Notes under the pieces: model-generated
Told to the model about the DNA's origin: nothing
Databases searched by the model: none
The model's input: only the letters and a program-made list of their open reading frames with translations
Position numbers and translations under genes: made by a program
Source of the DNA: Tricholoma matsutake
Taxonomy: Eukaryota; Basidiomycota; Agaricomycetes; Agaricales; Tricholomataceae
DNA: 64,000 bases
Reading direction: 5' to 3'
NCBI GenBank assembly: GCA_026075535.2
Contig: AP026546.1
Coordinates: 7,068,001 to 7,132,000 of the forward strand
Shown: piece after piece, positions 11,760 through 24,500 of the stretch
How the letters are laid out: every line of letters starts with the position of its first letter
Numbering within the stretch: position 1 is the first letter of the stretch

Positions 11760-13138
11760 TCATGCTCTCCACGGCATATTTGCCATTTCAATCGTCCATC
11801 TCACCCTCTCCCCATCTGGTTCTTCATCCTCCTCCAGTTCATAACCGTCACATCCAATTTCCCTCAGCCATCTAGCACCAGCCTGTTCTCCAGGCCACAG
11901 AACACCAGAAGAGAGATGCGGCAGAAGGGAAGGTAGTGTAGAGGCGATGGAAGCATAATTGAATATACGTGTGCGTTGTGCAGTGCTGAGGGTAGGCCCG
12001 AAGAGGGAGAGGATGTATTGTTGAAGCTCGATTGGCAAGCGGAGGAAGAGAGGGGGGTTCTCTGGAATGTGGGGGGTCGATGACGGTGGTAGCGGAGGGA
12101 GTGAAGTTTGCAGGAGAAGTGGGCGGGCATAACGTAAGAGACGGAGAGCTTGTCGTTCGATCTCGTGCTTCAAGAGCCGATTGCGAGTTAAGATACGCGA
12201 CAGGAGGGCTTCGCTAACTTTCCATGCGTCGAGGTTGTATTGCAGGTAGGCCCCACCGTGAGCGCCCGAGAGCTGATTCGCGTGCAACTCGACTATAGGA
12301 ATGCTGAGGTTGTGTCGCTGAATTGCCTCAATTATAGAGCGCACGCCACGGAGCCCGAATGTATTACCGTTGCAACTGAAAGAACGGAGACGGCAACGGA
12401 TAGGAGAGGATAAGTAAGCTACAATGTGTGGGCAAGAACGAGGGGTCATATTTAGTCCTGAGATGTATAATTCGCACAAATGACGGGATTTGAGAGCAGG
12501 AAGGAATATCTCGATGAAGGAGTCGGACAGCGTTCTGTTCATCGACAGAGATAGGCGCTCAAGTTGTGAGCTATTGACTGCGTCGGCAAAAGTGGTGATG
12601 GTTGATGCACGTCCAGCGAGCTTGTTCTATACGGTGTAACGGCCAATGGTATAGGAAGTGGACACTACAAAGGTGAATACTGGACGTACATTCTGAAGAA
12701 GCAATTGTTTGAGATGTTGGTTGTCCTTCATGTACCGGGAGATCGCCAACAAGCCTCGTTCTCCGATATCATTGGCGTTGAGACTAATATATGTGATATG
12801 GTATTTTCTGCCATTGGAAGACCCGAGGAACGAAAATAATGCAACACAGCCGTCATCGCCTAGTTCATTGTGGCCAAGGACAAGTCTGTGGACCAAGCGA
12901 CGTGCCCTGACGAGTGAACTTATGATCTGATTAGCACCTGTCAGCATGCATGCAGATAGATTAGAATAGAGAAGACGTCTGGAAATGACAAGACTGGCAT
13001 GCCTTGTGTAGAGGAAAGAGAAAAGTCTACGCAATCGAGCTCGCCAGTGATGCTGGACATGTTGGACACGAAACGGCGGGCAACCAGCTGTTGAACTGGT
13101 TGTAGACGCCGTATGGTGGAAACATTCTGAAGGTCCAA
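11760..13138 (-). CDS. leucine-rich-repeat (RNI-like) protein
   Basis: Reading leftward from MDLQNVSTIRRLQPV at 13138, coding blocks at about 13138-13040, 12940-12690 and 12600-11760 give a protein with ribonuclease-inhibitor-like repeats: RRLVHRLVLGHNELGDDGC, HITYISLNANDIGERGLLAI, HLCELYISGLNM and IPIVELHANQLSG. Each shows the LxxLxLxxNxI/LxxxG pattern. The C-terminal third leaves the repeat pattern and ends in an acidic tail (GYELEEDEEPDGERVRW). Such proteins act in protein-protein interactions; no partner can be inferred. Intron ends were not resolved exactly because more than one donor is possible near 12985. Confidence 0.6.
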
Positions 13139-13346
13139 ATATATGTAATCTAATTTAATTACTACTATCTGTTATAAGTTGGGACTAGCACAAGCAATTC
13201 GCAGTACTACAGCCTTCGCCACGCCTGTTCGTGAGTGAGTGACGCATCATGCCAGTTCTTTCGCGTCTCAAAGGATCCGTTGGCCGTAGAGTACTTAAGC
13301 CCTTTGTCTAGAATGATGTCATCAGATACACCTCCATTCATAAATC

Positions 13347-13595
13347 ATGTCAACATCTCAATCTCGTGTTAGTCTTCGCGGCACGCCCATGGTATGTATT
13401 TTGATCCAAGTCGAGTCCAGGCTTAGGCAAAGAGTGACACCCAAGGCTATTGCATGTGTAACCGCCATTGCAGGAGCACTCGGAGCGATGTACATCATGG
13501 GGCAGGATACGAAGGAGAAGGAGGGCAGGGAATCAACCTTCAGTTCGTCATCTTACCTCCCATCTTCCATCATGATGCTGGATCAGCTTATTTAA
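13347..13595 (+). CDS. possible small membrane protein
   Basis: An open frame of 82 residues begins MSTSQSRVSLRGTP and contains one hydrophobic stretch (AIACVTAIAGALGAMYIMG), which could be a single membrane helix, followed by a Lys/Glu/Ser-rich tail. A strong GTATGT donor lies right after codon 15 and an AG acceptor about 80 bp later, so the real product could be spliced differently. It is the only plus-strand candidate in this part of the gene island. Low certainty. Confidence 0.25.
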   Translation: MSTSQSRVSLRGTPMVCILIQVESRLRQRVTPKAIACVTAIAGALGAMYIMGQDTKEKEGRESTFSSSSYLPSSIMMLDQLI

Positions 13596-13935
13596 ATTTC
13601 ACTTAGAACATGGAGCAGCCGGCCAGTCCAATATGCGCATGAACTCGTCTGATGTCAGCGCCGCTGTATCGGTACCACGACCTGGGAAAGAGAGAATACA
13701 CGCTGCCGGAAGCACAGAAGAGAGAAAGTAACTCAGGCTGCAGCGGCATCTGGAACTTTGCGCAGGACTGCTGAATGTGAGACTGCTGAAGAGCAATCCA
13801 AGTGCGAATAAGATTACAAAAATTACATGAGCATCTAGCGACTGGAATTCACTGTTGTACAATGCAGTATAATTAGTACGACCTAGAAGGCAAGGATGAC
13901 GACTCGGGTATCGAATGAACAAAAGACGCAAATTT

Positions 13936-16436
13936 TCACAACCTCAAAACAGCTTTCATCATGCTCGAGACGCTAGGACACGATCTAGTCCGGGCCAAAG
14001 GTTTAGGCTTCACAGCAGGCCGTGAAATGATCGTCCGAGGCATGTGTGAACTGCTCTCGTTGTGAGACGCGGTGAGTTCGTTTCGAACTTTCTGCTTCTT
14101 GACTGGAATTTCTTCCTCGTTGGACTCGCGCCTAGTGCTCTTCTTGCGCTTTTCACGTCTCAGAGCGCGACGGCCTTCCTCGGCGTGCAACCTGCGTTCG
14201 AGGGCCTATAGACAATTTTAACGGGAAAAAAAGGTAGAGCAATAAGGATATCTACCAGGCGAGCTACCAGATCCGCTTCAGAGCCAACACTGGCAGGCGG
14301 TGCAGGCGTCTTCCCCATCGAAGAGACACCCGAACGTGATGGAAGCGGGTGGTAAAGTCTCGGCTCTGACTCGCCGACTTGTGGAATGAGCACGGGCCGG
14401 CTGCGATATGAGGAATGAAAGGGATTGCTGCGCTTCCGTTGTTGCACTTCTGCTACTCTTCGTGCCCACTCGGTCACGGGCTCGAGTGCAATTGATGTCT
14501 TTTGCTGCACGGCTATGGTCGTCCGTCGGGCGGGTGGAGTGAAAGAAGAACAAGGGCCGTCGGAAGGTAGCCGAGTATTCACATCTTCCAAACCGCACAC
14601 ATGGTCAGAGTTAACCGGTTGTAGGTCTGAGAGTAGGAGCTGTTGATGAACGGGAGGAATGGGGAGCGGATAAGATATATGAGGATAAAAGGCAGGTACT
14701 TGCACCTGACCGATATCCGAATACAATGCGTTAGGGGTGTACGATGCAGGTGCGGAAGATGCGAGCTGGATATGGGGTTGCCACTGAGGCTCATCAAAAG
14801 ACACAACAGGCGGCTGGTAATTTGTGCCCGGCATACTGCCCTCATTTGAATGAGCTGACGCCGCATGGCTGTCATACCCGCTTTGCGCGAGATGCTGATG
14901 CTGCCATGGGTATTAGGTCCTCAATTTCATCAGCGACATGAAGTATACGCACAAAACTTCCGAATTCACTTGGGGAGGTGGATAAAACAGGCAAGGTCGA
15001 CTGATGGTTATTCAGCGAAAGGTCTAGGCTGTTCTCGTGCTGTCCCTGATTACCACTCGCTGCGTACTGGAAATAGACATGCTGGGTGAGTTGATTCGGC
15101 TCGACAGCTGGCAAAAGCGGCACTTGCTGAGAAACTTGGAATGCGGAGATGGTAAACGCTGGTCGTGGTATCTCGAACGGTAATAGTTGGTTAGTTGGCG
15201 CATGATAAATGGGAGGTTGTGGTGAATCATCCATCTCAACATCGATGTCCATTGTCGATCGGGTGTTTGCGTCATGGTAATGCTGTTGGCTAGAAACCCT
15301 GTCATCGAAGGGTACTTCACCGGTACCCTGATCTCCAAGTTCAGAGGCGCGAGGGTAGTCATGATTAGCAATAAGCATGTCGGCGATGGGGTGAGGCTTC
15401 TGCCGCAGAAAACCTAATTCGGCGAGGTTGCCGGTGGGATGAGATCTGTGCTCCCCAGAGCTAGCGGTCAGGGAGGTTAAAGAATGGGTAGTCTGCCCTG
15501 TGGCAGCGTACCCGCTTTGAATCATCGGGGTCACACTCATCGACCCAGGATTTGTACCAGATCGAAGGGCGTCTGGGGACATCATCGGCCCAACATTGGT
15601 AACCGAACCGTTGTTGCTGCATGAAGGGCTTTGAAGACGAGAAGTAAGAGTTAAGTTGATCAAGTCTAGTTGTCACGCATACAAGGATATACTGACCTAT
15701 TTAAATCCTCGAACACCGGGCCTTTGGGAATAGTCGTTGTCGGCTCGATATTCAATTCCGTGTTGCTGTCTGGTTGCGCAGAAGGCATCACAGATGGTTG
15801 ATTTGTCGGGTGTTGTGTAGTCGAGGGTGGTGTAGTGGAGAGTGGTGTTGTCGAGGGTGGTGTTGTCGAGGGTGGTGTTGTCAAGGGTGGTGTTGTCGAG
15901 GGTGGTGTTACTGAGGTCGATGTTGACGTGGTCTGTGGCACTGGGTTCTCGCTATCAGGTTCCTTGTCCGTCGCGTCGTCGTCCTCATCATCCTTGGGAG
16001 GTTTGCGCCGTCTAGAACGAACAATTATTGCACTCAGTGTCATCCTCAAATGAAAATTGAACACGAACGGAACGGAGGGCATGATAATTTTCCCAGGTCC
16101 ACAAGGCCTTACGAGTAAACAATGTGGGATTGACCTTTTTAAAGGGAGTCGTTTCCAGTTGGGTTTTCGGGAACTCGACGAGGAAGACGAAGGCCCAGAG
16201 ACGGTGGGATTCACTGCTGTGGAGTTCGAAGCCGAGGGGGCCGACGAACTCGAAGGCGAACTCGAAGGTCCTGCTCTGCTGTTATCGTCTTCGGGGTCGT
16301 CATTTACGCACGCTGCCTTTATTGATTGAACGCGAACACGAGGATCGGGAACGACCCTCTTTCCAAGTGTAGAATCCTTGGCTGACGACACACCAGAGCG
16401 TTTAGGACGACGAGAAGCGGAAGCTTGGTTAGCCAT
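13936..16436 (-). CDS. long disordered Ser/Pro/Thr-rich protein, unknown function
   Basis: The likely start is MANQASASRRPKRSGV at 16436, directly after a non-coding-looking leader. The product is low in complexity: a Ser/Pro-rich N-terminus (RAGPSSSPSSSSAPSAS), a TPPSTTP tandem repeat encoded by a 15-bp minisatellite at 15831-15915, a middle region rich in Gln, Pro and Ser (FEIPRPAFTISAFQVSQQ), and a basic C-terminus (RREKRKKSTRRESNEEEIPV, KKQKVR) that resembles nuclear localisation signals. The minus strand stays open across most of 2.4 kb with breaks that fit introns near 16050, 15665, 14850 and 14230. No catalytic domain is visible. A nuclear regulatory role is a guess. Confidence 0.5.
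15831..15915. repeat. 15-bp coding minisatellite (GGTGGTGTTGTCGAG)
   Basis: About five to six tandem copies of a 15-bp unit inside the disordered-protein gene. On the minus strand it encodes repeats of T-T-P-P-S with small variations (TTPPL, TTPLS). Copy number is a multiple of three bases per unit, so length changes keep the frame. Confidence 0.7.
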
Positions 16437-17099
16437 GGTGAATGTGGTATTGAATAATGGGAGGTGATGAGAAAACGAGACGGTTGGAACGTCCAGTAAT
16501 GTCTGGTGGCTAGCGGAGTTAAGTTTTTTTGCAGACAATGTAGCGCGTTCCGATGTCCACCCACGATACATTGATATATATACCATATACCATCGTACAG
16601 CTTTGGCACTTTCAGCTGCGAGAACGCTTTGGCCTTATGATTACCTCGCCGCATGGCCAAATGGCCACATATGGCCACTACAAGGTTGGGTTTTCCCCTG
16701 TAATTTGGTTAGCGGTCGATGAGCCTGTCCTAGTCTATGTTCATTTGCAGTGGGCATGTGGTTGGCCAAGTAACCTCATTTTTCTCGTGTTTGATGTAGA
16801 GTAGGGAAGAAGCAGTTACCAGTCGTGAGTCGAAAGCAGCATTGAGTATTGTATCTCGCTCGAGGAGCTAGCCACGGACAGGAACATCAAGATAGGTTCA
16901 GAGTTAGATAAGATAAGATTCAGATGTGATAGTTGTGAAATCAACAAGATGTGTCAAAGATGAGCAAGTCCATATTTAGACTATGAAAACAAAACACGTG
17001 TGTTGTCACAAGACGTGGTATACTACAAGTCAAATTGCACAGAAACCGATAACACACTATAACACACCAAAGTCCCCGAAAAGACGCCGAAAATCGATC
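16437..17099. promoter_or_regulatory. intergenic region between the disordered-protein gene and the RING gene
   Basis: About 660 bp with no gene. It contains the presumed promoter of the minus-strand disordered-protein gene and the 3' end of the RING gene. No clear core motif decides a transcription start. Confidence 0.4.
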
Positions 17100-19722
17100 C
17101 TAATTGGCAAAAGGCACCCTGCACATCGGGCAGGTATTGCTTCGAACAAGCCACCTCGAAAGGCATTTATCATGAAATGCATGCCGACAAACTGATCCCA
17201 ATCTCGCCGCATTGTTACCTCGAAACTGCATCAAGCAGATTCCGCATTTGTCGACAGGGGAGTCAAGCAGCACGAGCTTCAGCTTGATACGCCCATCCTT
17301 CGTTTTTCGCCGCCTTTCGACTTCAACATCTCCTAAGAGTGGTATGTTGACATTAGTTTCCACACCGTTGCCGCCAGCGTAGGCGGAAACCGAGTGCGGC
17401 CTAGTTGCTGTTCGAACAGGACTTGCAGGTCCTATGAATTCCGATAACATGAGAAGAGCCTGAAAGGAACAGAAATAAGTGGCCAGGAAAACGAACAATC
17501 TGTAAGCTTACTTCATGATCAGACCCGTTCTGTTGTTCTTCGTGCAAGCGAGAAACGAGGACATCTAAGTCTGTAACTTCCAAAAATTGAGCAGACGCAG
17601 AAGATCGTGCAGCTGGCGGTGGGGAATTCGTTGCATCACGTTGTGATGGCAAAGATACCTTCCGGACAGATTCCACAAACTCCATCGATGACGCGCTGCT
17701 AGTAGAAGGCGCTGTGGATATTTGGATTGGTGTACCATATCTTCTCTCACTGGGTTGGGGCGTGGAAGCGCGACTTGTAAACGGTTCGGTGAGTGAAGTA
17801 TCATTGAAATCAATCAACAAACCCTCAGAAAATGTTTTTCCGTTGACTTGGAAATCTTCATGACCAGCATATGTTGAATCAACCAATGTACGTGAAGGCC
17901 CTGGCGGACGAGGCAAAGGTCGTCCCGGATAATGACGTGCATTGTGGACATCGCTATCCGCAGATGATCTCCGTTCTACCGGGGGAGGTATCAAGGGAGA
18001 AGCTCTAGGCGGAGTCGTCGTACTACTAAGAGTTGTTGATGGGGACGGTGGCGACTGACTTGGGCTTCTGCTTTTATTACTTGAAATGACCGTCGCTTGA
18101 TAAGTGGAGATAGTAACTGGCAAAACATCCGCATACTGGGTGTGTGGGGATTCAACGGGAGTAGATGGTAGAGGTGTAGCTAATGCGCGCTGAAAAACGG
18201 AGGGAATAGGGATATTTGCTTCATCGTCTGCTTCCCACCGATTAACTCCCAGGGGAGATGCGCACACGACCTGTGCTTTCTTCTTCGCTTTCGGTGCAGG
18301 CGACGAATTTGCCATTCGAGTGTGAACATTTGACATCACAGGCACCTGAGAAATTGGTGGTGTAGGTGTCGCAACAGAGTGGGGAACAGGTTGGATAGGT
18401 GGAGGAGGGGCAGAGTGTCGAGCTGCCTTATTCACTCTTGGAACGGGAAGCACCTTCCGATCTCTCAACGACAGCGGGTGTGTACTTGGGTTGTTACGTG
18501 ACACATCTGTCTCTGCTTCTGGCTGAAGTAGCACAGGATGTGAGATGCTGGGAGCCGAGCCACGACTTTGACCTTGAATCGACAAACTGGGTGACGCAGG
18601 CTCCTCTGTTCGACGAGCAGTGGGCGTGCGTGGTTCCTCCGATTCTACAACTTCCCAGGTGTCCAAAGACTCACTTCTTGCTCTCTCCTTACCCTTGAAG
18701 GATGACAGCTTACGCGACACAAAACTCTCGTTCCTGGGAGTACTTGGTGTCATGGGAAACTTAAGAAACGAAGATGTCGACATAGACATTTTGAGAGAAG
18801 TCGTACTCAAGAAAGGGAACGACGAGCGAGAAGCATAGGGGTTATTACTTGGCGATGGGTGCGCGGAGACTGTGCGATCTTGCGGAACCATAGGTTGGTA
18901 CGGAAAGAGTGTACGCAGCGGCGAAAGCGATAACCTTCGTTTCGTATTTACCTGTGGAGATCGGATGACTTCACCGATGTCATCAGAATCAGAATCCAAT
19001 ATGGCTGGCCTCCGACTTTTGGTTCGACCTCGTGGTGTTCCCGGACAGTGCGCAGAATCTGCTCCATTTGCCCTCCGACCTAGTAGACTATGGTCGTTAT
19101 CAATCTGAGCTTGTACCGAGCCGGTTTCAATGATTTCGAGGGAATCATCAGAATCTATGTCTGAGTCTCGGCGTGGCGAGACTGGTGATTCAGAAGGCTG
19201 TGGCACAATTGAAGAAATGGAAGGTGATGAAAGCTGTGTTGAAAGTTCGGGAAGCTGAGTTCGTTGCAAGTTAGTGACCATGGGTTGCGACATGGTTACA
19301 AGCGTCGTAGTGCTCGGACACACCGATAATGGCGGCGTGGATATGGCTTCGAGAAACGTAGGTGGAGGGTAATCGGGATATGCTTTTTAGATTTAGCTTT
19401 CTTACGAGCACGAAAGACAAATATTCTAAGCAGACATACGATCTTCATTACCAACGTTCAGAAACCCGTCATTGCGCCCCCGATCCTGACGTCCAGTCCT
19501 CCTGGGGCGACGAGCAGCTCTGTTTGCTACCAAGTTGCGCAAAGGCCTAGGTCCAGTATCGAACCTCATGTCTTCCTCAGTTCTTGCGCTCCTTTCTGGC
19601 TTTTGATGACTCTTCTTCGGCTTAGCCTGTGCAGCATTATCGAGAGTGTTCAGGGTCGCTTGTCCAGGGTGGATGAAACCGTGTGACATGTATGGTACAA
19701 CATGAGCTGCTCGTGAAGGCAT
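17100..19722 (-). CDS. RING-H2 finger protein, 837 residues, three exons
   Basis: Exons 19722-19440, 19382-17512 and 17459-17100 join in frame: intron 19383-19439 (GTATGT...AAAG) and intron 17460-17511 (GTAAGC...TTTCAG). The total coding length, 2514 bases including stop, is divisible by three. Exon 1 begins MPSRAAHVVPYMSHGFIHPG. Exon 2 starts with a YPDYPPPTFLEAISTPP segment and is long, Ser/Pro/Thr-rich and disordered. Exon 3 carries a C3H2C3 RING: CGIC, VCRHAFHDKC, RWLVRSNTCPMC, close to the C-terminus. RING-H2 domains act as E3 ubiquitin ligases by binding an E2; substrate and location are unknown. No membrane segment is visible. All eight zinc ligands are present, so it should be functional. 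Confidence 0.8.
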
Positions 19723-19889
19723 CCGGGAGAAGAGAGAGACAGGTCGAACATGCGAAACACAGGAGGCATGGAGACATTTGTTTGACCATGTTAGGTTCCG
19801 AATGGCGAAATCTTGGTTTTGCTACTGGTCGAAATATCTGATTGCCTCGAGATATGCTAGAATCATTTACAAACCTAATCTATAAGTGG

Positions 19890-20231
19890 ATGTTTCTGGG
19901 AGCGGAAGCGACTGGACGGAATCCGAAGACAAAATCTGTGGTACTTCGAAGCATCTCCTCGGATTCAGTCACAATCAAAACTTGTGTGAGCTGAGAGATG
20001 ACTACGGAAACTCCTAACCCACGACCTTGAAGGATTCGAAACTAGACTATCTTGGAGCCATTGCTCAGACTGTTCCCGGCTTTGTGCTAGGACGGGGCAT
20101 CACTTACAGCACCGGATTCGGCAATATCTCTTGGAAAGGTTAGCTATATAAATTCCTTTTCTTCTACCAGGGGCCGGCTGAACTCTTCTGCAGATATTGA
20201 TTTGCGACGTCGTTCTTGGAATGTTACATAA
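19890..20231 (+). CDS. possible small three-exon gene
   Basis: A candidate with canonical splice signals rather than a long open frame. Exon 1 (from ATG 19890) encodes MFLGAEATGRNPKTKSVV... and ends at a GTGAGC donor; branch CTAAC and AG precede exon 2, which encodes SKLDYLGAIAQTVPGFVLG and TYSTGFGNISWK. A second intron starts GTTAGC and ends CTGCAG; a short exon ending in TAA follows. The predicted product is about 80 residues. A TATA-like TCTATAAG lies immediately before the ATG, which is unusually close. Family unknown; it could also be part of a larger gene or a relic. Confidence 0.25.
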
Positions 20232-20794
20232 AGAACGGATTACAATCCCTCACAAATACTCAACGAATACGAAAGAGCATACAGCTCTGTTGCCGGACGA
20301 GGATGTTAGTCTATAACTTGAGCCGCCTCTTCAAGTCGATAACTCATCCTGCAATTTTCATCTGAGCGGCGTTGTTGCCATAACTGTCGACAGAAACTAT
20401 TTAGGATTACAATTACAAAATGCTAGTTATGGTGGCCCACCCGCGTCGACGTCGGTTAGTGAGATGCTTGATCGGTTCGTCCCAGCAGTAGATCTTCAAA
20501 TCGACAACAGCTGTGCTAGAAGGGCCGCCGTGCTACCATTCCAGATTATTGAGTTGTCTCATTCTTGCACTATCAATTGTCGAACATTCTTCAACTGAGG
20601 ATAGAACATACATATTCTGATCAAGTTGTATTACAGGAAGTTGGCGCGAAGGAAGGTCTTCAAGCGCTATGGTTATGTAGGTATGAGAGATGCAAAAGGT
20701 CAAAAGAGGGAGCGATCGCGTTGCCTATATGCTGATTAAATGTTTGACTTAAGAAGTAGAGGACGAAGGACATTTCAATACATTTACCCTCCCG
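20232..20794. other. intergenic region, nothing recognised
   Basis: About 560 bp between the small plus-strand candidate and the end of the BCS1-like gene. No supported gene, repeat or RNA. Confidence 0.4.
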
Positions 20795-22819
20795 CTACAC
20801 CCGGGTCCCTTCTAGGGACGGTGAGATAGGCGGATTTGCAGGAGTTAACGGAGGTGCTGGGGCTAAAGTATTATGTGTGTCCTGGGAGGTCTTATTCTTC
20901 GTCACAGCATGAATTACGCGTTCTTTGTTCACCCAATTCACCACTTCTTTGACGGCGTCGGACGGGCGCATCTTGTACAGCATGAGGTAACCTTGAAGAC
21001 TCGCCATAGAAAGCTCGTATTCCGGAATGGCATTGCTAAACCGATCCGCAAGATCCTGGATTTCCTCTTTATCTGGTTCTGAGTTGTCCGTAGAAGAGGG
21101 TTTCTCGGCGAGCATATCCACGTCAGAGGCATCAGAAGTCGACGCGGTCAGAGCCGAGGCAACTGCGGTAGAATCAACAGGGGCCACCGAAATAGAGTCC
21201 GTGTCTTCTTCCCCAGGAAGGTAAAAGTGAGTGAATAGTTTCCGAGCCTGGTATTTACTGGCATTCTTGAACTCTAGGTGAACGTCCATGCGGCCAGGTC
21301 GAACAAGAGCCTGATCCAAAGTATGGTACTTATTCGTCGTTGCAATGGTAATACGCCCTTCTTGAGCACCAACCCCGTCGAGCGCGTTTAATATCCCACT
21401 GAGAGTGACTCTGGAAAGCAGTTGTTTCAGAGATAAACGATAAAACCATGATGCATACCTGCTTCGGTGAATTGAGGGCTTCATATTTGTCTCGGCGTGA
21501 CTGTAGCTCTCGTCTCGATTGACCCCGTGAGTGAAAGCCGCATCAATGTCTTCTATCGCGACTATACAGCGTGCTGGTAAACCGCATAGAAGTTCTCCAA
21601 GAAGAGTGTCATCCATCCCCGACATGGAAAGGGAAATGATGTAAATATCCAGATTAAAGATGCCAGCTAAAAGACGGATTGTGCTCGTTTTACCACATCC
21701 AGGAGGTCCATGCTAGGTCATAATGAGATTGTGCCAAAGCACTACATGGGAATTCGGAGACTTACCATGAGGTACCCACGGCGGTAAGGAATGCTCCGTC
21801 GAAGATACCATTCTTTGCTTCTAAAAAATTCTTCAAAGTCCTTGATCATGTGTTGCATTGGGCCCGGTTCTGTGATCAGTGAATTCGGACTCGGCTTCGT
21901 GCTAGTTGTTGCAAGCTTCCAACCACGGGAAAGACTAAAGGACTTAGTCTTACCTCTATGAAAAAAGCTCTAAAACAACGCACGTGTCAACAATGTGAAT
22001 TGGTGTAACCTGGTCCTGAGTAGCCAGATACGCTGTCTGCACGGAAGCAGTGAATTCTCCGAGCATGTTCGGATCAAAGGTGAGCATGCTTAGAGTTGTA
22101 AGAGCTAATGAGGACTAAATTGACACGAGATGCATACCAAATGGAAACTGCGAGTTGCTTCCCCTCCCACATAGTCCTATACATATCTATTCAATGATGT
22201 CTAAGAAGATGGGGTAAACAAAACGCACGACTGTTCTTGTGTACGGCGAACAGTCATCAGATGGCCCTTGAAGGACATAAAAACTGTCCCTGCGACAGGA
22301 GGCAGGTATGAAATCTTTCGAAAATTGCCATACTGCAGGCCTTTTGAAAAACCAGTTGCCTTTGGATCTGCATCGCCTGTAGTCCTAACGTCGACGTTAC
22401 GTCGGCCTACAGTCAGACGTTGTCAACATGGCGATGACGTAGGAAAATATTAAACACATACTCCATGACTTCTGTTGGTCTAGCCAGGCCATCACCCAGT
22501 CTAAGGACGCATGAGAAATGCTAACCAGTCCAAAAAGATTTAACGACTGACGATAACTATAATCACCCTGACAAAAAGTCGCTCGAACCGAGATGAGATC
22601 AAGAACTTTATCACATGAGGCCTGAACGACACCCATATGGCGGGTAAATTCCAGGAGGAGGCCAGCAATAATAAACTTCAAGTTCAGCCAGGCTAGTAAG
22701 TCAAGGGACGATGAGAAAACACTGATAAATGAGGAAAACGAGGTCAAAGGGTAGATGGCGTCAATTGTGCTAGCCAGAGGCGTCGCTGTTGGGAAACAGT
22801 TGATTGTGTTGGAAGTCAT
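20795..22819 (-). CDS. BCS1-like AAA ATPase
   Basis: Multi-exon gene of the BCS1 family. BCS1 is a mitochondrial inner-membrane AAA ATPase that inserts the Rieske protein into complex III; fungi also carry several paralogues of unclear role. The N-terminal exon starts MTSNTINCFPTATPL at 22819 and includes a hydrophobic segment (LLAWLNLKFIIAGLLLEF). A BCS1-N-like part follows (ISYLPPVAGTVFMSFKGH). Then EWYLRRSIPYRRGYLM leads, across an intron, into Walker A HGPPGCGKTSTIRLLAG (about 21715-21665), Walker B CIVAIEDIDAAF, the second region LSGILNALDGV, sensor ATTN and arginine-finger segment RPGRMDVHLEF. The intron near 21415-21460 has a GTATGC donor and TTCCAG acceptor. The C-terminus has a Ser/Asp-rich insert and a Pro-rich tail. 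No broken motif is seen. It is more likely a paralogue than the core BCS1 because of the divergent N-terminus. Confidence 0.8.
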
Positions 22820-24168
22820 TCGTTGGGAAAAGGTAGTAATGTAGAGGTTTAGTAGATAGAGCCACTCATGCACTCACAGAATATATAGTATTCTGAACCT
22901 GCCACATCCCCACGCCACTGCATAATAGTGCCAGTGAACAATGGAAGTGATTCGATCCAGTGTATCCTGTTTAACAAGGGTCACAAACAACGCATGAAGA
23001 GTGCATCAAAATGGCTTATACGCTGTGAAGAGGGGCAGTGTGCGGTGCCGTCCTAATGCGGATGTGCCAGTAATTACTTGTGGTCTATGGGTGTTGCTGT
23101 ATATATTTTTTGGAGCCTATGTATCCATCGTAACAAAAGACTGATAACGATATCGATGACGATGAAGTTCACCGTGACCCCGATCTCATTGTTCTCGAAA
23201 AGTTCAAGTTCGGAACTGAAGTCTTGTGGCGCCATTGTAATTTGTGGTGCTGCCTGGGGTATGAATAACGCACTAATGTGGGATTAAGCTGCTTTAGTAA
23301 GCCTCCGGTTCCTTCCAGAGCACATGTTGAATACAAATCGAAGCTCTTTCACAGCCGATATCTGAACGTCTTTCCTCACATACACGGCCAGAGGTTCGTT
23401 TAAACTTAGTTTGTAGCGGAGGCTGCGGAGTTGTACACTACAAGGGAGTGCGGCTGCTTTTGTACAGCGGCGGAAGGTGATGGATAAAAATAATAATTTG
23501 ACACCCTCCAAATTCGCAGGGATAGCAGCTCTGGTGGCATTTTTAGTCTAAGTTGGCGCACAGAGCTAGTACGGCGATATCAATGTGCTGTCTTTCACTG
23601 ATTTTTCATATGTTATAGTGCGCTTCCAAAAATGGTAAACTCACGTGGTAAGTACTATGCCATTTATACAATATATAGTACTTAATGCGGTGGAATCTGA
23701 GAGTGAAAAAATGCTGAGAATCACACCGTGAGTAGAACGCATCATTTTTGATGCGTGTGCTATAATTAGCACACCCCTTTGATGCTTGTGCCTACCATTC
23801 ACAGCTACCTTTATAAACAGTCTCTTTGTCTCGTAGGATACATATATATGTAGTCACCATCACCACAGTTATGCGGGTGATGGCTTACCTCAGTGTTCCC
23901 ACATGCCCATGCACCCTCTTGTGGTGATGCGGGTGGGTCAGACCTTACGCTGGGTGGACTGCTGTCCCTCGCTTTCCTTCAGGACTTCGACAGCAATGTT
24001 GGTCATGCTTTGTGGTCTGCAGTTTTTCAAAAAATGTATGGTCCTTTCAGTTGTTGGGTTGGTCAGAATGTAAGGTTTGTAAGGTTTTTGAGAAACTGAG
24101 CCTAGTCTGACCAGTGTGCAGATGTGTCTGGCCACCAAGAGTGGAATGTTTTGGTGCAAGGTCCTGGT
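22820..24168. other. intergenic region upstream of the BCS1-like gene
   Basis: About 1.3 kb without a supported gene. Short open frames on both strands lack domains and intron support. It holds the presumed promoter of the BCS1-like gene and leads into the tandem-repeat array that Gypsy O entered. Confidence 0.4.
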
Positions 24169-24208
24169 TTGTCTTGCATTCCTCCAAGTCTCCCTGACTG
24201 GTCAGAGT

Positions 24209-24500
24209 GTGAGGATCTGCCTGGCTGTGCAGACTGTAAACTTTTTGAAAAGTGCTTGAGAGTGTCTGATCAGATTGATCAAAAGGATTTTTGAGGGCTG
24301 AGTGTGAGGATCTGTCTGAATGTGCAGACTGTAAGCTTCCAAAAAGTGTCTGAACAGCTTGATCAAATGGATTTTTGAAGCGAGTGTGAGGATCTGTCTG
24401 AATGTACAAGCTGTAAGCTTTCAAAAAGTTGTTCAAAAATGTCTGATTGGCTTGATCAAATGGATTTTTGAAACAGGGTGAGGATCTGTCTGAATATGCA
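24209..24500. repeat. tandem repeat, units of about 80-95 bp, split by Gypsy O
   Basis: Units start GTGAGGATCTG at 24209, 24304, 24386 and 24478, each containing GCAGACTGTAAGCTT-like and TTGATCAAATGGATTTTTGA-like parts. The last unit is interrupted at 24500 by the left LTR of O and resumes at 38137 with GTGCAGACTGTAAGC. The minus strand is open through the array and would repeat FKNPFDQ, but I see no gene structure and read it as a repeat. Confidence 0.75.

Noticed and set aside
13599..13931. Minus-strand frame with a hydrophobic stretch (IFVILFALGLLFSSL)
   Set aside because: It directly follows the stop of the disordered-protein gene, has no splice or promoter support, and could be 3' non-coding sequence.
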